From B1SED10-75 sp964636865 (GTDB lineage: Bacteria; Bacillota; Dethiobacteria; DTU022; PWGO01): a stretch of DNA of 10,864 nucleotides. Positions 1-5,497 of the stretch are shown in pieces (within the stretch, counting starts at the first letter, position 1; the number at the start of each line of letters is the position of its first letter). The notes beneath the pieces are model-generated. The model made no database searches. It was not told where the DNA came from and saw only the letters and a program-made list of their open reading frames with translations. The stretch spans positions 1-10,864 of the forward strand of contig CAZWVJ010000043.1 of assembly GCA_964636865.1 (NCBI GenBank), written 5' to 3'. A program made the translations under genes and the position numbers.

Positions 1-46
1 AAAGGAGTTCCACCTTAAATAAACAGGTGCGAAACTCCTTTTTTTA
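1..46. terminator. Rho-independent terminator, possibly bidirectional
   Basis: An inverted repeat with arms at about 1-15 and 25-41 (AAAGGAGTT plus CACCT on the left, AGGTG plus AACTCCTTT on the right, with a small internal mismatch) is followed on the plus strand by a run of seven to eight T residues. This is a good intrinsic terminator for a plus-strand gene lying to the left of the window. It sits 18 bp beyond the stop of the minus-strand cysteine desulfurase gene, so the same hairpin may also end that operon. The bases that would form the minus-strand U-tract are outside the window. Confidence 0.75.
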
Positions 47-63
47 TGTTTGAAATATTAATA

Positions 64-1227
64 TTAAAGTTTCCTTAATGAGGCGATTTCAGACAAAGCA
101 TTAAGGACATAATCTACTTCCTCGAGAGTATTAAAATAACCGGGACTAAACCGTATAGTTCCTTCCGGATAAGTTCCCAGAGCTTGATGAGCCAATGGGG
201 CGCAGTGCAAACCGGTACGGCATATTATGCCAAAAGTATTTTCCAGTATATCTCCTAATTCTCCGGCATCGACACCTTCCAGAAGTAAAGATATAACAGC
301 TACGTTTTGATAGTATTCAGAGGGAGTAAATACGTTTATTCCGGGGATATCCTTTAGGCCGTGAAGAAAATGTGAAATAAGGTTTATTTCATGATCCCGG
401 ATGTTGTTTATGCCTACATCTTCAATAAAATTAATTCCTTCCAAAAGGCCGGCAATACCGGGAGTATTTAAAGTTCCGGCTTCAAGGCGCTCGGGCATAT
501 TTTCGGGTTGAAGGTCTTGGTCGGAATGACTGCCGGTTCCCCCTTCACGGAACGGTTTCAAAGAAACCCCTTCCCGAACATAAAGGCCGCCGGTGCCGGG
601 CGGTCCCAGCAGTCCTTTGTGCCCGCTAAAAGCCATTAAGTCAATGTCTGAGGAATCAATGGGTATTAAGCCCGCAGTTTGAGCGGCATCTACCAAGATA
701 AAAGCATTCTTTCTGTGGGTGATTTCTGTTATTTCCGGAAGAGGCATTATTTTACCGCAAACATTTGAAGCGTGGTTACATATTACCAGGCGGGTATTAT
801 CTTGAAATGAATCTTCCAAGAAATCGAGATCCGGTTCGCCTTTTTGGCTGCAGGGTATCATGGTGGTAGTGACCCCGTAATTTCGACGCAAGTTTCCCAG
901 CGGACGCAAAACAGAATTATGTTCCATGGCGGTGTATATAACATGGTCTCCCGGTTCAATTATACCTTTAATAGCGATGTTTAAGGCATCGGTGGCGTTT
1001 AAAGTAAATATAATGCGGGCAGGATCGGAAACATTAAAGAAGGAAGCTACTTTTTCCCTGGCACTGTAAATAAAGCGCTCCCCTTCTAAAGACAAGGTTT
1101 GTCCCGAACGCCCGGGGTTTCCGCTCAGATGACGTAAATATTTTTCTGCCGCTTCGTATACTTTTTCGGGTTTGGGCCAAGAAGTAGCGGCGTTATCGAA
1201 ATAAATATGGTTTTGATTATTGTTCAT
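64..1227 (-). CDS. Cysteine desulfurase / selenocysteine lyase-like PLP enzyme
   Basis: This 387-residue class V fold-type I aminotransferase belongs to the NifS/SufS-like group annotated as 'cysteine desulfurase family protein' (TIGR01977-like). Such enzymes take sulfur from cysteine, or selenium from selenocysteine, as an enzyme-bound persulfide or selenide. Visible features are the N-terminal YFDNAATSWPKP (9-20), the PLP-stacking His103 in MEHNS, Asp180 in LVDAAQ, the Schiff-base Lys204 in SGHKG, a GPPGTGG glycine loop (208-214) and the catalytic Cys342 in RTGLHCAP, which has the RxGxxC spacing of group II (SufS/Csd-like) enzymes. The start is placed at 1227, not at the longer in-frame 1293. 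The 1227 ATG has an AGGAAG site about 9 nt upstream, and the extra 22 residues would overlap the DUF3343 gene and fall outside the conserved domain. With this start the gene overlaps the DUF3343 gene by 11 nt, so translational coupling is likely. The selenium link comes from its neighbours; the real substrate (Cys or Sec) cannot be read from the sequence. Confidence 0.9.
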   Translation of the reverse strand: MNNNQNHIYFDNAATSWPKPEKVYEAAEKYLRHLSGNPGRSGQTLSLEGERFIYSAREKVASFFNVSDPARIIFTLNATDALNIAIKGIIEPGDHVIYTAMEHNSVLRPLGNLRRNYGVTTTMIPCSQKGEPDLDFLEDSFQDNTRLVICNHASNVCGKIMPLPEITEITHRKNAFILVDAAQTAGLIPIDSSDIDLMAFSGHKGLLGPPGTGGLYVREGVSLKPFREGGTGSHSDQDLQPENMPERLEAGTLNTPGIAGLLEGINFIEDVGINNIRDHEINLISHFLHGLKDIPGINVFTPSEYYQNVAVISLLLEGVDAGELGDILENTFGIICRTGLHCAPLAHQALGTYPEGTIRFSPGYFNTLEEVDYVLNALSEIASLRKL

Positions 1228-1504
1228 CCGGCTTCTTCCTTTTCTTAAAAAAATTTGAGAAGGAGAAATCTTTATTTTCTTCTTTAACCTCATGTATCTG
1301 TTCGTAATCTATTTGATGATTGCCCAATAGAGCTTTAATTTTTTCAATGTCGTCACACGAACAGCGCAGTGCGGTTCCACAGCTGGAACTTATAGTTCGG
1401 GGTACCGGTACCATGCGATAATGACAACTGCTAGTTTGTAATATCTTTTCTGCGCGAATAGCATTATATGTAGTTGGAAATGTAAAATAACACGAAGTAC
1501 CCAT
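1217..1504 (-). CDS. DUF3343 (putative Se/S carrier) protein
   Basis: A 95-residue soluble protein of the DUF3343 family (Pfam Se_S_carrier), which is repeatedly found beside YedE/YedF and NifS-like genes in selenium-using anaerobes. The typical features are an N-terminal YFTFPTTYNAIRAEKIL segment (6-22), a VPVPRTISSSCG motif (32-43) and a cysteine cluster at Cys42, Cys48 and Cys50. The family is thought to carry a sulfur or selenium atom on a conserved cysteine; Cys42 is the natural candidate here. The C-terminus (76-95) is charged, with a run of K and R residues, and is probably a disordered tail. An AAAGGGG ribosome binding site precedes the ATG. The gene lies 45 nt after the tusA-like gene and overlaps the next gene, the desulfurase, so sulfur or selenium could pass from that enzyme to this protein. 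That transfer is inference. Confidence 0.85.
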   Translation of the reverse strand: MGTSCYFTFPTTYNAIRAEKILQTSSCHYRMVPVPRTISSSCGTALRCSCDDIEKIKALLGNHQIDYEQIHEVKEENKDFSFSNFFKKRKKPDEQ

Positions 1505-1549
1505 TATTACCCCTTTGATGTTTAAGTTGGAAACTTTTCTTAGATGACA

Positions 1550-1765
1550 TTATTTTTTGGTTAACGTTAATTTATACTCATCTCCATCAACTTCTACGTT
1601 AACATCCCAACCCATTTTTTGCACCATGCGCATTACATTATCTTTGGCAACACTACTGCTGACCAGAACAGTAGCTTTATCTTCCTTGAGGTTTTGTAGC
1701 GCATTTTTGGTAACCATTACGGGTTCGGGACAAGATAAACCTCTGGCATCAATTATTTCAGACAT
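1550..1765 (-). CDS. TusA-like sulfurtransferase (YedF N-domain type)
   Basis: A 71-residue protein of the TusA/SirA family, a two-layer alpha/beta fold that carries a persulfide on one cysteine. The signature DARGLSCPEPV is at 6-16, with the active cysteine at Cys12 in the CPxP motif. The VSSSVAKDNVMRMVQKMGW region (35-53) matches the conserved helix of the family. In selenium-using bacteria the YedF protein is usually about 190-200 residues, with this domain followed by a DsrE-like domain. Here the gene stops after the TusA domain, with a normal C-terminus and no DsrE homologue next to it. A very strong AAAGGAGGTT site lies upstream of the ATG. The position between a YedE transporter and the DUF3343/desulfurase pair suggests that it receives or delivers sulfur or selenium. 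Assigning it to selenium and not sulfur rests only on the neighbours. Confidence 0.9.
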   Translation of the reverse strand: MSEIIDARGLSCPEPVMVTKNALQNLKEDKATVLVSSSVAKDNVMRMVQKMGWDVNVEVDGDEYKLTLTKK

Positions 1766-1797
1766 TAAATAACCTCCTTTTAATTTTAACTTATTGA

Positions 1798-1819
1798 AGG
1801 GGTTAAGTCGATAACCTCT
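1798..1819 (-). other. Small hairpin between yedE and tusA
   Basis: Arms AGGGGTTA (1798-1805) and TAACCTCT (1812-1819) pair with one mismatch around a 6-nt loop. No T-run follows on the minus strand, so this is not a classical terminator. It could be an mRNA stability or processing element that sets the TusA-to-transporter ratio, or it could be chance. It lies in the 102-nt gap between the two genes. Confidence 0.25.
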
Positions 1820-1867
1820 CCTAATATAAAAGCCCTTAAATTAAATTTTGAGTAAAAGAGCTCATCA

Positions 1868-2935
1868 TTAGCCCCTTTGCCTTTGTTTGTTTGAGCTCAC
1901 AATTACCCCTAAACCAATAACCAGGAGAACTGCCAAAACTACAAAAACTGAAATAATACCGTTTGTGCTGACTCCTGCAGGAGATGCGGCCAGGCCGAAA
2001 TTATGCATGAACGCAGCCCCGGTAATCATACCCAAAACGGTAAGAAGGGCATCACTGTCGCCTTCACCGGTCAGTATGAGTTGACGCATAGGGCAACCGC
2101 CTGCCAGTACTGCTCCTAATCCCAGCGCTCCCATACTAAGGAAATTCCAAATCCCATCTGTGTGAGCTACCGGCTGATCAATAAAACCGGGGTCAAATAA
2201 CCCAAATGCCAGTTTCCCGGCAAAAGCTAAAACAAAAAGAGCTAATATGCCGTAGAAAAGATGGAAGTCTCTGAACAGGATGATATCGCGAAACGCTCCC
2301 ATGGTACATATACGTGAACGTTGAGCCAATACTCCCACCAGCAACCCTGCGCCCAAGGCCATCCAAACAGGAGCAGTGCTTGCGCCGGGGCCCTCGGAAC
2401 TGAAAAAAATGTAGGCGGGCGCTGCGACCAAAAGAATAATCAAAAACACGGAAAAAGCGGGCCCCAAAAAAGCGCCGGTAGTATTTTGCTCCCGGCTTTT
2501 ACCCAGGGAATAACCATTCTTCAAAAATAGCGTTCCTACCCAAATTCCGGCAATATAACCGGGTATTGCTACTAGAGCGTTCAAGTCCCCTCCGGCTAAC
2601 CGCAATAACATTCTTAGAGGACATCCCAGGAAAATTAACGCGGCGCACATCATTAGCGCGCCCAGCAAAAAACGAATTACCGGGCTAGAGCCGCCGGTAG
2701 ATTTAAATTCTTTGAAAAATAAAGAGATAATAAATGCTCCCAGCACTAAACCCATGATTTCCGGGCGCAAGTACTGAACTACATCTGCCCGATGCAGGCC
2801 TAACCCGCCGGCAATGTCTCTTAAAAAACAGGCGATACAAAAGCCCATATTCGCGGGATTGCCCTGCAGAACTAAAATAACTGCCAAAATGCCTACTACT
2901 GATCCTGCTGAAATAATTAAAACTTTACCTTTCAT
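1868..2935 (-). CDS. yedE: YedE-family putative selenium transporter
   Basis: A 355-residue integral membrane protein of the YeeE/YedE (sulf_transp) family, closest in my judgement to the selenium-associated subgroup annotated as 'YedE family putative selenium transporter' (TIGR04112). It has about nine to ten hydrophobic segments and an internal duplication. GFCIACFLRDI (31-41) is echoed by RICTMGAFRDI (208-218), and GCPLRMLLRLAGGDLNA (104-120) by GCPMRQLILTGEGDSDA (280-296). Conserved cysteines are Cys33, Cys36, Cys105, Cys210 and Cys281. In the related thiosulfate transporter YeeE, cysteines in equivalent repeats line the substrate path. The ATG at 2935 is preceded by AAGGAGGT with 7-nt spacing. 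As first gene of the operon it probably imports the selenium or sulfur compound handled by the downstream TusA, DUF3343 and desulfurase proteins. The exact substrate is unknown. Confidence 0.88.
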   Translation of the reverse strand: MKGKVLIISAGSVVGILAVILVLQGNPANMGFCIACFLRDIAGGLGLHRADVVQYLRPEIMGLVLGAFIISLFFKEFKSTGGSSPVIRFLLGALMMCAALIFLGCPLRMLLRLAGGDLNALVAIPGYIAGIWVGTLFLKNGYSLGKSREQNTTGAFLGPAFSVFLIILLVAAPAYIFFSSEGPGASTAPVWMALGAGLLVGVLAQRSRICTMGAFRDIILFRDFHLFYGILALFVLAFAGKLAFGLFDPGFIDQPVAHTDGIWNFLSMGALGLGAVLAGGCPMRQLILTGEGDSDALLTVLGMITGAAFMHNFGLAASPAGVSTNGIISVFVVLAVLLVIGLGVIVSSNKQRQRG

Positions 2936-2976
2936 CCATCCGACCTCCTTGTATGTGTTTTTCTGTGACCAGCTGT

Positions 2977-3006
2977 ATTATACATAAAACCATATTAAAA
3001 AGTGAA
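2977..3006 (-). promoter_or_regulatory. Predicted sigma-A promoter of the yedE operon
   Basis: On the minus strand a perfect TATAAT -10 box (2982-2977) is preceded, after 18 bp, by TTCACT (3006-3001), a 4/6 match to the -35 consensus. Transcription would begin near 2970 and give a leader of about 35 nt carrying the AAGGAGGT ribosome binding site. Confidence 0.55.
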
Positions 3007-3024
3007 ATTTAAATATTATATGGT
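2989..3024. promoter_or_regulatory. Inverted repeat, candidate LysR operator
   Basis: The arms ACCATAT (2989-2995) and ATATGGT (3018-3024) are perfect complements separated by 22 bp. They straddle the predicted -35 box of the yedE promoter, which places them roughly at -19 to -25 and -48 to -54. LysR proteins bind dyads in divergent promoter regions, so this is a reasonable operator candidate for the regulator encoded on the other side. The region is A+T rich and a 7-bp match can arise by chance. Confidence 0.35.
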
Positions 3025-3090
3025 AAGTATGTACGGTTATTAAAAAACATAATAGATATTTTTATTTTTTCGGCGGTTTCGCTGGAATTT

Positions 3091-3119
3091 TTGGTACTCT
3101 TTGGCAGATATGATAAAAT
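3091..3119 (+). promoter_or_regulatory. Predicted sigma-A promoter of the DUF4190/lysR pair
   Basis: TTGGTA (3091-3096) and TAAAAT (3114-3119) are separated by exactly 17 bp, matching 4/6 and 5/6 of the consensus. The expected start is near 3126, about 20 nt before the ATG at 3146. It is divergent from the yedE promoter, and the two predicted start points are about 155 bp apart. Confidence 0.5.
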
Positions 3120-3145
3120 AAATACAAAAAAAGGTGAGAAATGTC

Positions 3146-3481
3146 ATGGAAACAGCAAATTATAATTCCCAACAAATGCCCGCCGAGGATATAACAGCGC
3201 GGACTGCTGTAATCACCGGGGTTATTAGCTTGATAGCCTGGATCATCCCCATAATTGGCATCCCTCTCAGTTTGTTTAGCCTGATTGTGGGAATTACGAC
3301 TTTAAATTCCTCACGGCGGAGGGACATGTCAAGAGCGGGTATAACTTTAGGTATTATAGGCTTATTTCTCAGTATCACATACATTATTTTCATCATTTAT
3401 ATAATATCAACGGGGGTCTTTTTAGATTTCACAGATCTGCCTTTAGAGGTAGGAGAACTGCCTTTAGATGTAGGATTATAA
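3146..3481 (+). CDS. Small DUF4190-like membrane protein
   Basis: A 111-residue protein with a polar N-terminus (1-20), a hydrophobic hairpin (about 22-53) ending in SSRRRDMSRAG (55-65), and a second hydrophobic stretch (66-90). The pattern of a hydrophobic pair around a basic loop followed by AGITLGIIGLFLSI resembles DUF4190-type proteins of unknown function. The ATG at 3146 is chosen because AAGGTGAG (3131-3138) sits 7 nt before it; the in-frame GTG at 3134 lies inside that ribosome binding site. The C-terminus holds a 7-residue near-repeat (LPLEVGE / LPLDVGL) encoded by an 18-bp near-identical repeat at 21-bp spacing (3437-3454 and 3458-3475). The lysR gene starts 19 nt after the stop, so the two are probably cotranscribed. 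A role as membrane partner or sensor for the regulator is speculation; an unrelated membrane function is equally possible. Confidence 0.7.
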   Translation: METANYNSQQMPAEDITARTAVITGVISLIAWIIPIIGIPLSLFSLIVGITTLNSSRRRDMSRAGITLGIIGLFLSITYIIFIIYIISTGVFLDFTDLPLEVGELPLDVGL

Positions 3482-3500
3482 AAGGAAGGATGTAGTTTTA

Positions 3501-4427
3501 GTGGACTTAGAACAATTGAATATATTTATAAAAGTAGCTACTTTAAAAAATTTTACCCGGGCTGCAGAATCCTTGTATTTAAGTCAACCTACCATAAGTT
3601 CCCGGGTAAAAGCTCTTGAAGAAGAAATAGGAGTCCTTCTTTTTGACCGTTCCCGTCCTCGGGAATTAAGCTTGACAGAAGAAGGTAAAATATTTTGGGA
3701 TTATGCGCAGCAAATGCTTAATCTCTATAATGAGTTTCTGCAAAATATTAATTTGGATCAAAATAGCGTGAGCGGTTACCTGCGTATTGGAGCAAGTTCA
3801 GTCCCGGGTATATTTATTTTGCCTGTTTTGTTAAACGGATTTAAAAAGCAATATAACCGGGTAAAAACCAGTGTTCTCATCAAAGATTCAGCCGAAGTAA
3901 TTGATGGAGTGCTTGATTATATCTTTGATATAGGCTTCGTGGGCTACCGGGAAAATGATCCCCGCTTAATATTTTTGGACATTGCTGAAGATGAGCTTTG
4001 TTTAATCACTCCGGCAGGGTTATTGGAGGAAAAGGGTCTTTCTCCCGGAGATACTGTTCCTTTGGAAACTTTCTTCAATTTAGACCTTATTTTGCGGGAA
4101 CCGGGATCAGCGACAAGGAGGGTTTTGGAGCAACAACTAAACGAAATCGGATTCACAACTAATGACTTCAAGTCTATCATGTACATGGACGATTTGGAAG
4201 GCATTAAACAATCCGTCCGGCAGGGGCTTGGCTCCTCAGTGGTATCCAGGTATTCAGTGGAAGATTACCTTACCGCGGGGTTTGTGGATGTGTATAACAT
4301 CGAATCTTTATTTTTAAAACGCCGATTCTATTTAGTTTATCATCAAAACCGGGTTTTAAACATTGCCTCCATGTCATTTATACAGTACATTCAAGATAAT
4401 ATTGCCGAGCATATTATGAACATATAA
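3501..4427 (+). CDS. LysR-family regulator, selenium-metabolism type
   Basis: A 308-residue LysR-type transcription factor. The N-terminal winged helix-turn-helix spans about 2-62, with AAESLYLSQPTISSRVKALE (21-40) and LLFDR (46-50) as the typical signature. A linker helix and an inducer-binding domain (about 90-300, starting YLRIGASSVPG) follow. The GTG start at 3501 is preceded by AAGGAAGGA with 10-nt spacing. The N-terminus MDLEQLNIFIKVA and the divergent yedE operon fit the 'selenium metabolism-associated LysR' group, so it probably regulates the yedE-tusA-DUF3343-desulfurase operon and perhaps itself. The effector is unknown. The stop codon lies within the left end of the repeat element that begins at 4422, so the last residues (MNI) may have been supplied by that insertion. 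The length is normal for the family, so function is probably intact. Confidence 0.88.
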   Translation: MDLEQLNIFIKVATLKNFTRAAESLYLSQPTISSRVKALEEEIGVLLFDRSRPRELSLTEEGKIFWDYAQQMLNLYNEFLQNINLDQNSVSGYLRIGASSVPGIFILPVLLNGFKKQYNRVKTSVLIKDSAEVIDGVLDYIFDIGFVGYRENDPRLIFLDIAEDELCLITPAGLLEEKGLSPGDTVPLETFFNLDLILREPGSATRRVLEQQLNEIGFTTNDFKSIMYMDDLEGIKQSVRQGLGSSVVSRYSVEDYLTAGFVDVYNIESLFLKRRFYLVYHQNRVLNIASMSFIQYIQDNIAEHIMNI

Positions 4428-4699
4428 GGCACGGGGACGGTTCTGTTGCCTCATGGCCTTGAGGCAAGGGGAAAAGGCAAAGGCAGGGGGACGGTTCTTT
4501 TGCCTCGCGGTCTTCGCTTCTTTACGCAAGGCAAGAGGACAAGGCACGGAGGTGCAGTAGGCGCAAGGCAAGGGGACGGTTCTGTTGCCTCAAGAGGCAG
4601 GGGGACGGTTGCATTGCCTTCGCTTCGCTATGGGACGCTCAAACCGTCTACTTGCCACCTGCCTCTGCAGGCAAAAGAACCGTCCCCCGTGCCTTATAT
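4422..4699. mobile_element. Non-autonomous REP/MITE-like element with inverted ends
   Basis: The left end (4422-4451) and right end (4669-4699) are inverted copies of about 30 bp. They differ by one G insertion and one G/T mismatch. Each end contains ATATAAGGCAC followed by GGGGACGGTTCT and TTGCCT. The interior carries further direct copies of the same motif and no credible gene, so this is a non-autonomous element or a pile-up of REP units. Similar GGGGACGGTT-type repeats occur in many clostridial genomes, and in some bacteria such units are mobilised by REP-associated Y1 tyrosine transposases. No transposase is present in the window. The outer boundaries are my estimate from the paired ends. 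Confidence 0.6.
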
Positions 4700-4796
4700 A
4701 AGGCACGGGCACCAGGCAAGGCAAAAGAACCGTCCCCTTGCTTTACGGTAATGTGAGGCAAAAGAACCGTCCCCTTGCCTTAAAAGAACCGTCCCC
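4433..4796. repeat. Cluster of eight GGGGACGGTTCTTTTGCCT-type repeats
   Basis: Direct copies are at 4433-4451, 4487-4505, 4572-4590 and 4601-4619. Inverted copies (AGGCAAAAGAACCGTCCCC) are at 4669-4687, 4719-4737 and 4756-4774, and a shortened inverted copy is at 4782-4796. The four plus-orientation copies all precede the four minus-orientation ones, so the cluster can fold into a large imperfect cruciform or long stem in RNA. Between copies are AAGGCA/TGCCTT spacers and CTTCGCTTCGCTA-like filler. The whole 4428-4820 interval contains no gene that I can support. A related single copy lies at 10825-10847. Confidence 0.9.
4686..4709. repeat. Perfect 24-bp palindrome at the repeat-element junction
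   Basis: CCCGTGCCTTAT is followed directly by its exact complement ATAAGGCACGGG, with no spacer. The centre coincides with the right end of the element starting at 4422, so the palindrome looks like two element ends meeting head to head. The right-hand unit continues into an inverted copy at 4719-4737. Confidence 0.85.
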
Positions 4797-4820
4797 TTGC
4801 CTTACAAAATTATAAAATTT

Positions 4821-4856
4821 GCAGGTCGCAGTTACCCTGCTAAAAAAAACAAGGAG
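4821..4856 (+). ncRNA. PreQ1 class I riboswitch (translational)
   Basis: The sequence follows the Thermoanaerobacter tengcongensis-type preQ1-I aptamer almost base for base. Stem P1 is GCAGG (4821-4825) with CCTGC (4836-4840). The loop TCGCAGTTAC (4826-4835) ends in the cytosine (4835) that pairs with preQ1. The A-rich tail TAAAAAAAAC (4841-4850) ends in the conserved pairing C at 4850, followed by AAGGAG (4851-4856). Ligand binding would form the H-type pseudoknot with the loop and bury the first bases of the Shine-Dalgarno sequence, turning off translation of the transporter gene that starts at 4868 and, by coupling, queF. No terminator hairpin is present between aptamer and start codon, which supports translational control. 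From memory of the published aptamer, the numbering of C15 and C30 is conserved. Confidence 0.93.
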
Positions 4857-4867
4857 TTGATATTCTT

Positions 4868-5497
4868 TTGGAACGTAAGCTTTTGTACCTGGCATGCTTA
4901 TTTGTAACCAGCCTTTTGGCTGCAAATATTATTGCCAGTAAAGTGGTGGGTATAGGGGAAATTACATTTCCTGCTGCCGTTATTGTTTTTCCCCTGACGT
5001 TTTTAGTTACGGATACCATAAATGAAGTTTGGGGTAAGAAAACTGCCCGAGAAATTGTAATTGTCGGCTTCCTTATGAACATTGTGCTCATTATATTTAT
5101 CTATATAGGGCAGATACTTCCGCCGGCAGAAATATTTGAGCACCAGGAAGCATATGAGGTAATACTCGGAGCGGTCCCAAGAATCACCGCAGCAAGCCTG
5201 TTAGCTTATCTTTTGTCTCAAATGCATGATATATGGGCTTTTAACTTGTGGCGCAGGATCACCGGGGGAAAGCACCTTTGGTTGCGCAATAACCTGTCAA
5301 CAATAACCAGTCAATTGATTGATTCTGTAGTGTTCATTTCTGTTGCTTTTTGGGGTCAATATGCTCTTGAAGAATTAGGATTTCTTATTTTAAATCAATT
5401 TTTGATTAAAGTAATTATAGCCGTCATAGACACTCCATTTTGTTATCTATTGGTCAATTGGATTCGCGGGAAAAAGGAGGTAAAAGCTGTTGAGTAA
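4868..5497 (+). CDS. yhhQ: Queuosine precursor transporter (YhhQ/DUF165)
   Basis: A 209-residue integral membrane protein of the YhhQ (PF02592, Vut_1/DUF165) family, which imports queuosine precursors such as preQ0 or preQ1. About six membrane segments are visible (roughly 4-24, 33-49, 62-81, 100-117, 147-164 and 172-197). The family motifs are LVTDTINEVWGKKTAR (46-61) and WLRNNLSTITSQLIDS (138-153). Translation starts at TTG 4868, with AAGGAG 11 nt upstream. That site is the 3' part of the preQ1 riboswitch, so expression should fall when preQ1 is plentiful, as expected for an uptake system. The last 8 nt overlap the queF start. It could be specific for preQ0, preQ1 or queuine; with QueF adjacent, preQ0 or preQ1 is more likely. 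Confidence 0.92.
   Translation: MERKLLYLACLFVTSLLAANIIASKVVGIGEITFPAAVIVFPLTFLVTDTINEVWGKKTAREIVIVGFLMNIVLIIFIYIGQILPPAEIFEHQEAYEVILGAVPRITAASLLAYLLSQMHDIWAFNLWRRITGGKHLWLRNNLSTITSQLIDSVVFISVAFWGQYALEELGFLILNQFLIKVIIAVIDTPFCYLLVNWIRGKKEVKAVE

Noticed and set aside
1228..1293. Longer N-terminus (22 extra residues) for the cysteine desulfurase
   Set aside because: It would overlap the DUF3343 gene by 77 nt and is not conserved in the family; the ATG at 1227 has a good AGGAAG site and gives the normal length.
3071..3084. Hairpin CGGCG-GTTT-CGCTG in the divergent promoter region
   Set aside because: A five-pair stem with a wobble and no following T-run in either direction; it lies upstream of the predicted plus-strand start and is probably chance.
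4446..4751. A 101-codon open reading frame on the plus strand, with opposing frames at 4374-4571 and 4743-4925
   Set aside because: They consist almost wholly of the GGGGACGGTT repeats and inverted copies, have no convincing ribosome binding site and give low-complexity basic peptides.
4433..4796. CRISPR array
   Set aside because: Copies are in both orientations, irregularly spaced, without unique spacers of constant size, and there are no cas genes.
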